From PHAA01 sp034927445 (lineage in GTDB: Bacteria > Bacillota > Syntrophomonadia > Syntrophomonadales > Syntrophomonadaceae), in the NCBI GenBank assembly GCA_034927445.1, contig JAYFPZ010000034.1:48631-112630 (forward strand): a stretch of 64,000 nucleotides of DNA, in the 5' to 3' direction. Below, in pieces: positions 17,447-23,021 of the stretch; within the stretch, counting starts at the first letter, position 1; each line of letters opens with the position of its first letter. The position numbers and the translations under genes are program-made. The notes under the pieces are model-generated. The model was not told the DNA's origin. It searched no databases and worked only from the letters and a program-made list of their open reading frames with translations.

Positions 17447-18100
17447 TTAAATCTGGTGTTTCTGCGCTAAAACATACCCAAGGTATGAATCTAAGTTATT
17501 TTTATAAAACGGTTTCCTGTAAGCGCTAGGTTGATGAGGGAAGGGATAAATTCGTCTTCCCAACTTGTTTTGATGGGGCTCAATGCGGCTAAACTTAGTA
17601 GGCTTTGCCTGGCCCTGGTAACCCCAATAGTCTCGTACTTTTTGTGATCCGTTTTGCACTATACATTGTACTACTGGTTCACCAAAACTGATAATTGGAA
17701 CATCGGGGAAATGAATGAGTTCCCAATTCAAGACATCAGACCATATAGTTTCGAAAGATCTTAAAAGGGATATGTTTTTGGCCGGTGGTTCAAGGAAGAA
17801 ATTCTTAACAAGGTTAGTTGCATAAACGTTTTCTAATGACATTCCCAAAGCAGAGCATATGTTGTTTATGTATGTCCTTAGCTGCTTTTTAGAATCCAAA
17901 TTTAGTACCTTTTTGATATCCTTACGTTTGTCCGCATTTTTTATGGTAGGATCCTGGCCAAGGACGATAAGTTTAATGTCTTCCGAACCAGTATATGGCG
18001 CGGGGCATTTGAGTGTTAAATCAACCCATTGACTAAGAACGGGATCTGCTTTAATTGAATCCATTACTTTATCAGTTTTTTGAATATAATGGTTTAGCAA
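17447..18100 (-). CDS. Uracil-DNA glycosylase-superfamily-like protein
   Basis: The 217-residue product contains IVLGQDPT near residue 45-52, resembling the GQDPYH water-activating motif of uracil-DNA glycosylases, and FPHQPS near residue 190, resembling the HPSPLS loop. The spacing fits the superfamily, but the match is not to a named subfamily and activity is uncertain. TTG at 18100 follows GGGGATG. It lies 21 bp after a GIY-YIG gene on the same strand, so the two are probably co-transcribed. The region is visibly AT-richer than its surroundings, suggesting horizontal gain. Confidence 0.7.
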   Translation of the reverse strand: MLNHYIQKTDKVMDSIKADPVLSQWVDLTLKCPAPYTGSEDIKLIVLGQDPTIKNADKRKDIKKVLNLDSKKQLRTYINNICSALGMSLENVYATNLVKNFFLEPPAKNISLLRSFETIWSDVLNWELIHFPDVPIISFGEPVVQCIVQNGSQKVRDYWGYQGQAKPTKFSRIEPHQNKLGRRIYPFPHQPSAYRKPFYKNNLDSYLGYVLAQKHQI

Positions 18101-18121
18101 CGTATATCATCCCCTAATTCT

Positions 18122-18544
18122 CTATCCCCAGGGTAAATCATCAGTACTAACATATTTTTTAATTGGACCGTGGTGACCGCAGTTATTGATATCAAGTCCA
18201 TCCCGCCCACAATAGAATTGCGTGTTTTGGGTGTTTTCAGGTGGCTTGAGAGTTGTAATTAAGAGAGCCTCGATATCATGAAAGAGCTTATCTGACCATT
18301 TTTGATTTGGCTTTAGCTCAATAGTGCCACGACGTATAAAAATACCCTTGGCTTCATTCAGCCAATTATGTTCTTTAATACGCTGCCGTAGATCACGGCT
18401 GGTCCGGCCTATGTATAGTAGATTTTCTTTACTTCCCCATTTGCGAGAAATGGCATAAATACATGGTGAATAGTCTTTAAAATATAATGAAATTCCATTT
18501 ATATGGTATGGCCCTTGCCACCTTATGTTTATTGTCTGTTTCAA
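18122..18544 (-). CDS. GIY-YIG nuclease-family protein
   Basis: The 140-residue protein has a GIY-YIG-type core: CIYAIS (in place of GIY) followed by LLYIGRTSRDLRQRIKEH, with the conserved arginines after the YIG strand, and a candidate catalytic glutamate in DIEALL. The C-terminal part has a Cys/His cluster (CGRDGLDINNCGHHG) that could bind zinc. TTG at 18544 follows AGAGGTGAT. It is the first gene of a two-gene minus-strand unit with the glycosylase-like gene. A role in DNA repair, restriction or mobility is possible. Confidence 0.75.
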   Translation of the reverse strand: MKQTINIRWQGPYHINGISLYFKDYSPCIYAISRKWGSKENLLYIGRTSRDLRQRIKEHNWLNEAKGIFIRRGTIELKPNQKWSDKLFHDIEALLITTLKPPENTQNTQFYCGRDGLDINNCGHHGPIKKYVSTDDLPWG

Positions 18545-18863
18545 AGGTTATCACCTCTATACTACTTACAGCTTATATGTCTGGCACGGTTTATATATGT
18601 AAACCACCTTGAACGCATGAAAACTACTTCATTGTCAGCAGTTTTGCTGAATATATATATCTTTGTTTATTTTACTACTGGTCGCCATAATATGCCATAT
18701 TATGTTAAAATATTCTAGGATCATGCAATTAGGGTATAGAAATGACATAAGCAAACCTTATGAATATTTTGAGCACTGGGAAAGCTCTGTGAGCTTTAAT
18801 ACTACTAAGGAACCTTGCCGTTAATAGGTTATCGTAAAAATAATAATCTGAGGTGATTATTTT
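18545..18863. other. AT-rich divergent intergenic region
   Basis: These 319 bp separate the GIY-YIG gene (minus) from the PD-(D/E)XK gene (plus). They hold the dyad at 18590-18607 and a second short dyad AAAGCTC-3 nt-GAGCTTT at 18781-18797. No convincing gene, sigma-A promoter pair or RNA was seen; the open frame crossing 18503-18718 has no supporting features. Confidence 0.5.
18590..18607. promoter_or_regulatory. Perfect dyad, possible operator of the islet
   Basis: GGTTTA-6 nt-TAAACC forms a perfect inverted repeat about 45 bp before the GIY-YIG start, in the divergent region between the two islet transcription units. A repressor site is possible; no regulator gene was found in the islet. 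Confidence 0.3.
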
Positions 18864-19322
18864 ATGCAGAGGTATAATTGGAGTGCTCTAACTCACCTGC
18901 AAATTGGCCGTTATGCAGAGTTTTTAGTTAAGATGGAATTTACTATGTTTGGCTTTGATGTATTTACTGCAGAGATTGATGATAAAGGAATAGATTTGAT
19001 CGTGAGAAAAAATGATGCTGTTTATTATGATGTTCAGGTTAAATCTGCGAGGTTAAGCAATACTTCTTATATCTTCATCCAAAAAGACAAATTTGAACTG
19101 AGAGATAACCTATATGCAGTTATTGTGTTGTTTGATAAGGACGGGAAGGCCCCTAATCTCTATCTTATTCCTTCTAAGGCATGGGAAAAACCAAACGATT
19201 TATTCCGGGATAGGGAGTATAAAGATAAAAAGAGCAAGCCGGAGTGGGGGTTAAATATTTCAAGGAGGAATCTGCCGATCCTCCAACAGTATCCATTCGA
19301 CTCTTTCATTAATCAATTATAA
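18864..19322 (+). CDS. PD-(D/E)XK nuclease-like protein (DUF4365-type)
   Basis: This 152-residue protein has the restriction-endonuclease-like core: an N-terminal helix GRYAEFLVKMEF, then GIDLIVRKND (the motif aspartate) and YYDVQVKSAR (the QVK form of the E-x-K motif). The remaining half, with FIQKDKFELRDNLYAVIVLF, is typical of small stand-alone proteins of this family in bacterial islands. ATG at 18864 follows GAGGTGATT. It is divergent from the GIY-YIG/glycosylase pair. DNA cleavage activity is predicted from the motif only. Confidence 0.75.
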   Translation: MQRYNWSALTHLQIGRYAEFLVKMEFTMFGFDVFTAEIDDKGIDLIVRKNDAVYYDVQVKSARLSNTSYIFIQKDKFELRDNLYAVIVLFDKDGKAPNLYLIPSKAWEKPNDLFRDREYKDKKSKPEWGLNISRRNLPILQQYPFDSFINQL

Positions 19323-19337
19323 ACTGAGTGGTATTAT

Positions 19338-20885
19338 TTATAGATTCCTCCAGTACTTGCGGTCCAGGCTGCGGTACTGAATAGCTTCGGCCACATGTTG
19401 GGCTTTGATGTCGGCTGAGCCCTCCAGATCGGCGATAGTGCGGGCTACCTTCAGAATACGGTCATAAGCCCGGGCACTCATGTTAAACCGGTTAAAGGCC
19501 TGCTTCAACATCTGCTCCGATTTCATATCCAACTTACAATAGGCCTTGACCATGGCCGGGGTCATCTGCGAATTTAAGGTGATCTTGGTTCCGGCAAAAC
19601 GCCGGCTTTGCATTTCCCGGGCCTGTTTTACTCTGGCGCGTATGCTGGCCGAGTTCTCAGTCCGGCTTTGGTCTTGCAATTGTTCATATTGAATCCTTGG
19701 CACCTCTACATGTAAATCCATTCGGTCCAACAGCGGACCGGAGATTCTGCCCAGGTATTTGTGGATCTGCAGGGGAGTGCAGGAGCACTCCAGCTCGGAG
19801 CCAAAGTTGCCACAGGGACACGGATTACAACTGGAAATCAAACTGAAATCGGCAGGGTAGGTGTAGGTAGCCTGGGTACGGGCAATGGTTACGATTTTGT
19901 CCTCCAGAGGCTGCCGCAGGGCTTCCAGTACGTCCCGGCTGAATTCCGGCAGTTCATCCAGAAACAGTACCCCATTCTGGGCCAGGCTTATCTCCCCGGG
20001 TTTGGGAATGCGCCCCCCGCCAACGATACTGGCGGTCGAGGCATTTTTGTGCGGGGTCCTGAAGGGCCGCTGGGTTATCAAAGGGGTGTTACCGTTTAAT
20101 AGATTAGCCACTGAATATATACGGGTGGTCTGCAGCACCTCTTCCCGGGTCATTTCCGGCAGGATGCCGGGCATGCGCCGGGCCAGCATGGTTTTGCCGC
20201 CGCCGGGAGGCCCTATCAAAAGCACGTTGTGGAGCCCGGCCGCAGCTATCTGCAAGGCGCGTTTGGCATTTTCCTGTCCTTTTACTTCAGCAAAATCGGG
20301 GGCGTCAATGGGGGGGAGATTAATCTCCCCATCTGCTGTGTAAATGACTGGTTTCAATGGCTGGGCCTCACTGATAAATCTACAGATATCATGCAAATGG
20401 GAGACTTGATAAGAGGATACTTCCCGCACGAGAGCGGCTTCCGCACAGTTTTCCTCGGGAATTACCAGACGGGGTTCACCCGCTGCAGCTTCCAGTTCCA
20501 AAGCCATAGGCAGAATTCCGGGTACGGCTCGAACCGCACCGTTGAGTGACAGCTCTCCGGCCAGGAAATACGAAGCCGGCAAATTATTTTCCAACTGCCC
20601 GCTGGCTATCAAAATCCCCACCGCTATAGCCAGGTCAAAATGGCTGCCTTCCTTTTTGAAATCGGCCGGGGCCAGGTTGACGATGATTTTACGGTTGGGA
20701 AATTTGAATCCGGAATTTTTAATAGCCGCCCTTACCCGCTCCCGGGCTTCTTTGATGGCCGTGGAAGCCAAGCCCACTATTTCAAAAGCCGGCAGCCCGT
20801 TTTGGATATCGATTTCCACCATAACCGGTTTGGCCTCTATTCCGGTTAAGGCCAGGGTATTTACCATTGCCAACATGTCCAGCAT
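19338..20885 (-). CDS. comM: YifB/ComM family Mg-chelatase-like AAA+ ATPase
   Basis: The 515-residue protein has the N-terminal S5/Lon-like domain (MLAMVNTLALTGIEA and KIIVNLAPADFKKEGSHFDL), Walker A GPPGGGKT, Walker B LFLDELPEF, a sensor segment and a C-terminal chelatase-type helical domain. In naturally competent bacteria ComM helps branch migration of incoming DNA; YifB homologues are also common outside competence. Starts at 20885 and 20876 are both possible; GGAGTGA lies just before the first. It is probably monocistronic. Confidence 0.92.
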   Translation of the reverse strand: MLDMLAMVNTLALTGIEAKPVMVEIDIQNGLPAFEIVGLASTAIKEARERVRAAIKNSGFKFPNRKIIVNLAPADFKKEGSHFDLAIAVGILIASGQLENNLPASYFLAGELSLNGAVRAVPGILPMALELEAAAGEPRLVIPEENCAEAALVREVSSYQVSHLHDICRFISEAQPLKPVIYTADGEINLPPIDAPDFAEVKGQENAKRALQIAAAGLHNVLLIGPPGGGKTMLARRMPGILPEMTREEVLQTTRIYSVANLLNGNTPLITQRPFRTPHKNASTASIVGGGRIPKPGEISLAQNGVLFLDELPEFSRDVLEALRQPLEDKIVTIARTQATYTYPADFSLISSCNPCPCGNFGSELECSCTPLQIHKYLGRISGPLLDRMDLHVEVPRIQYEQLQDQSRTENSASIRARVKQAREMQSRRFAGTKITLNSQMTPAMVKAYCKLDMKSEQMLKQAFNRFNMSARAYDRILKVARTIADLEGSADIKAQHVAEAIQYRSLDRKYWRNL

Positions 20886-21096
20886 TCACTCCAAATATTT
20901 GTTCGAACTAAATATTCTCCAATAAATGTAAATATTCCTGCAAATATATGGACGGAATGAGAAAATTAAGAGCTGTTGTAATAAAATTTCTATAAAAATT
21001 TTTTATATTTTTATGCAAAATGGAAAAATATGGTTTGTGCTTTTGCTAAATCAAGTATAAAATTGCTTTGCTGGAAATAATTAGGGGGGTCCGCAG

Positions 21097-21270
21097 ATGG
21101 ATAATACTATCACCAAGATAGAAAAGGCTCGGCAGGATTTAAATGAAATGGGGTTAAAAAGAGGCTTTAATGATCCGGAAGTTATTGAGCAAAGCCGGAT
21201 GCTGGACGAGCTGATTAATGAATATTATCGTAGCATGAAAGAACCGGCTAAGGTTAAAGCGGCCAGTTAA
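21097..21270 (+). CDS. Spo0E-like aspartyl-phosphate phosphatase
   Basis: This short frame encodes 57 residues. It begins MDNTITKIEKARQDLNEMG and has the Spo0E signature SRMLDELINEYY (normally SQxLDxLIxxYY) at residues about 33-44. Family members dephosphorylate Spo0A~P and delay sporulation. ATG at 21097 is preceded by GGGGGG, and the stop is at 21268-21270. It stands upstream of a GNAT gene on the same strand, 43 bp away. The second position of the signature is Arg rather than Gln, a mild deviation. Confidence 0.85.
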   Translation: MDNTITKIEKARQDLNEMGLKRGFNDPEVIEQSRMLDELINEYYRSMKEPAKVKAAS

Positions 21271-21313
21271 GCCAAGCCTTTACAGATCTTTTGGATTCTT
21301 AAAGAGGTTGATT

Positions 21314-21808
21314 ATGGGATTTATCGACAGCTATTTTTATAATATCAGACTTGCACGTGTACAGGACCGCCGGGAAGGTTTAAAAATAGAAAAAGGCAAG
21401 GAATACCGGGGGGAAAAGCTGACCAGAGTGAAAAATGGAGATCCTTTATATCTGATAAACTGTACCTCCATGGAGAAGAATCTCGGCTGTATTTATGCCA
21501 TAACGCACAAGCGAATCGACCGATGTCTGAAATATTTGGTGGTTGCCGATCAATCCAAATATATAAAGATTGGGGACCTCAGACATGAGATCATAGGTCA
21601 GGGTATAGGCACGCAATTGCTGATATATCTTGAAGAAATAGCCAGGTCAGAGGGTGCCAATAAAATTACAGGCTGGTTGTCACCCGTTGATCTGAATCAC
21701 CATAGGGCGAGGCTGCTTCATTTTTATGAAAAAAACGGGTATCAGGTGACTCAGGGGAAGATGGCCAATATGATTATTGAAGGTCTGATTGCGACCAAAT
21801 ATATTTAA
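21314..21808 (+). CDS. GNAT-family N-acetyltransferase
   Basis: The product is 164 residues from ATG 21314, which follows AGAGGTTGATT; an in-frame TTG lies 6 bp upstream. The acetyl-CoA motif is GQGIGTQLLIYLEEIARSEG near residues 95-115, followed by HFYEKNGYQ near the end. The substrate is unknown. The N-terminal half is unusually hydrophilic for the family. It may be co-transcribed with the Spo0E-like gene. Confidence 0.82.
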   Translation: MGFIDSYFYNIRLARVQDRREGLKIEKGKEYRGEKLTRVKNGDPLYLINCTSMEKNLGCIYAITHKRIDRCLKYLVVADQSKYIKIGDLRHEIIGQGIGTQLLIYLEEIARSEGANKITGWLSPVDLNHHRARLLHFYEKNGYQVTQGKMANMIIEGLIATKYI

Positions 21809-22020
21809 ATTTGCACAATCTGGTTTATCCTATTCCGGTCCGGTTGCCGCCACCGGCCCCAACCCCGGACTGGATATGGGGCTTGCCTGCCCCTAGGATC
21901 GACCTGTCTTAATTACTTTAATTAATTCTCCCGAAACGAATCAGAATTGGTAGAAAAGTAAGCTAAATACATTGCTATTTATACTTCGATAAATGTACAA
22001 TCATAGCAGATAGTAGCAGC
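21809..22020. other. Intergenic region before the tandem repeat RNAs
   Basis: This 212-bp stretch contains GC-rich inverted repeats around 21838-21900 (for example GGGGC-6 nt-GCCCC) without a T-run, then AT-rich DNA with a possible promoter at 21972-22001. No coding frame is credible. Confidence 0.4.
21972..22001 (+). promoter_or_regulatory. Possible sigma-A promoter for the repeat RNA and tatA
   Basis: TTGCTA (21972-21977) and TACAAT (21996-22001) are 18 bp apart. Transcription from about 22008 would begin just before repeat RNA copy A. Confidence 0.4.
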
Positions 22021-22214
22021 ATAGTTTATCAAACTCCTTTTAAGGGCACCTCTTTATAGGTGGGGAATAAACCGATGTTTCCTCAGGAGTGAGTTCGTTC
22101 CCGACTGAGGAGGAGTTTGATAAAGTGCTCGTGGCACGATGCACACAAAACGCGTAAGGAAGGCGCTATTGCACCCGCGTTTTGGCGCGCAATTCGCGGC
22201 AAGCGCGAATTGAA
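22021..22214 (+). ncRNA. Structured repeat RNA, copy A (unidentified family)
   Basis: The 5' domain is closed by a perfect 13-bp stem (22025-22037 with 22112-22124). Inside are hairpin CACCT/AGGTG (22047-22051, 22058-22062), a conserved AATAAACCGATGTT joining strand and hairpin CCTCAG/CTGAGG (22081-22086, 22105-22110). The 3' domain has stem AAAACGCG/CGCGTTTT (22147-22154, 22176-22183) around a GGCGCTAT segment, then a GC-rich palindromic end. Copies B and C repeat the whole layout. It may be a cis-regulatory RNA, a non-autonomous mobile RNA element (HEARO/omega-RNA-like or IS200/IS605-derived), or both. Confidence 0.6.
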
Positions 22215-22400
22215 TTATAAACTCCTCTTAAGGGCACCTCTTTATAGGTGGGGAGTAAACCGATGTTGCTTCAGGAGTGAGTTCGTTCCCGACTGAGGCG
22301 GAGTTTGGTAAAAACGCTCGGGTTGCGATGCACCCAAGACGCGAAGGGAAGACGCTATAACGCCCGTGTTGGGGCGTACAACTCGTACCAGCGCTCATTG
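22215..22400 (+). ncRNA. Structured repeat RNA, copy B
   Basis: This copy abuts copy A in direct orientation. The closing stem is AAACTCC/GGAGTTT (22219-22225, 22300-22306); the inner hairpins and the AAACCGATGTT strand are kept, and CCTCAG/CTGAGG has become CTTCAG/CTGAGG, which still pairs by a G-U. The 3' domain is diverged but keeps its stem (CCAAGACG with CGTGTTGG, one mismatch) and ends in GCGCTCATTGA. The tatA ribosome site lies about 15 bp further on, so copy B fills the proximal tatA leader. Confidence 0.6.
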
Positions 22401-22426
22401 ATCTTTTTTGTGAATGGGAGGTTATT

Positions 22427-22750
22427 ATGTTTAATATCGGACCTTGGGAACTGGGATTAATTTTGCTGGTTGCCCTAATTGTTGTGGGGCCGGGAAAATT
22501 GCCGGAAGTGGCCAAATCAATCGGCAAAGGCATAAATGAGTTTAAAAAGGTTACCAACGGTTACAAACGGGAATTTCAGGAAGCAATGGACAGCTTCGAC
22601 ACCCCGGCTCAACCTGAAAATAAGCCGATGCCGGTAGTTGAAGGTACAACCATTGCCGAAATGGCCGATCAGTTTGACGCCGTGGTCAAAGACCAGGAAC
22701 CCCCGGGGCCGAGTTCTGAAGATGCTTCCCCGCCTCGTACGGAAGGGTAA
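22427..22750 (+). CDS. tatA: Twin-arginine translocase subunit TatA/TatB-like
   Basis: This 107-residue protein has one N-terminal membrane helix (WELGLILLVALIVVGPGKLPE), the conserved GP hinge and the amphipathic helix (VAKSIGKGINEFKK). A charged, Pro-rich tail follows. It forms the pore-like oligomer of the Tat pathway, which exports folded proteins. No tatC is adjacent. GGGAGG precedes the ATG, and the gene follows the tandem repeat RNAs directly. Confidence 0.93.
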   Translation: MFNIGPWELGLILLVALIVVGPGKLPEVAKSIGKGINEFKKVTNGYKREFQEAMDSFDTPAQPENKPMPVVEGTTIAEMADQFDAVVKDQEPPGPSSEDASPPRTEG

Positions 22751-22791
22751 TCCCGTCGCTCATCCTAAAAGGCGGCCAGCGCAAAAAAACG

Positions 22792-22820
22792 GTGACACTA
22801 TAGTTAAAGAATGGTACTAT
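22792..22820 (+). promoter_or_regulatory. Promoter of the SAM-riboswitch operon
   Basis: GTGACA (22792-22797) and TACTAT (22815-22820) have an exact 17-bp spacing. The predicted start, near 22827, lies just before the riboswitch. Confidence 0.5.
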
Positions 22821-22844
22821 ACAAAAAGCATAGTAAATATAAGA

Positions 22845-22945
22845 CTCTTATCCAGAGAGGTGGAGGGACTGGCCCGATGAAACCCGGCAACCGACTTTCC
22901 GGTACGGTGCCAAATCCTGCAGGATTTATTCCTGGAAGATGAGAG
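22845..22945 (+). promoter_or_regulatory. SAM-I (S-box) riboswitch
   Basis: This is the classic S-box layout. The P1 stem is CTCTTATC (22845-22852) with GATGAGAG (22938-22945). The 5' strand is followed by CAGAGAGGTGGAGGGA and the kink-turn, and the core has GATGAAACCCGGCAACC and GGTGCCAAATCCTGC. It binds S-adenosylmethionine and, with the following terminator, shuts off the metH-homocysteine operon when SAM is plentiful. Confidence 0.96.
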
Positions 22946-22959
22946 GGAGAAAGTAAGCC

Positions 22960-22990
22960 AGCCCTCTTTTTCCAAAGAGGGCTTTCTTTA
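22960..22990 (+). terminator. Riboswitch expression-platform terminator
   Basis: A 10-bp hairpin, AGCCCTCTTT with AAAGAGGGCT, is followed by TTCTTTAT. It sits 15 nt after P1 of the SAM-I aptamer, as expected for a transcription-terminating S-box. Confidence 0.93.
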
Positions 22991-23021
22991 TATCTGATGC
23001 ATTAAGAGGAGTGGTTATGGT

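Noticed and set aside
18503..18718. 71-residue plus-strand frame
   Set aside because: It overlaps the GIY-YIG start antisense and is hydrophobic AT-rich translation without a ribosome site or family pattern.
22021..22400. CRISPR array made of two long repeats
   Set aside because: The units are nearly 190 bp, adjacent and without spacers, and have RNA-stem covariation; no cas genes.
22228..22557. 109-residue minus-strand frame over the repeat RNA and tatA
   Set aside because: It is antisense to tatA and a shadow of the repeat; no ribosome site.
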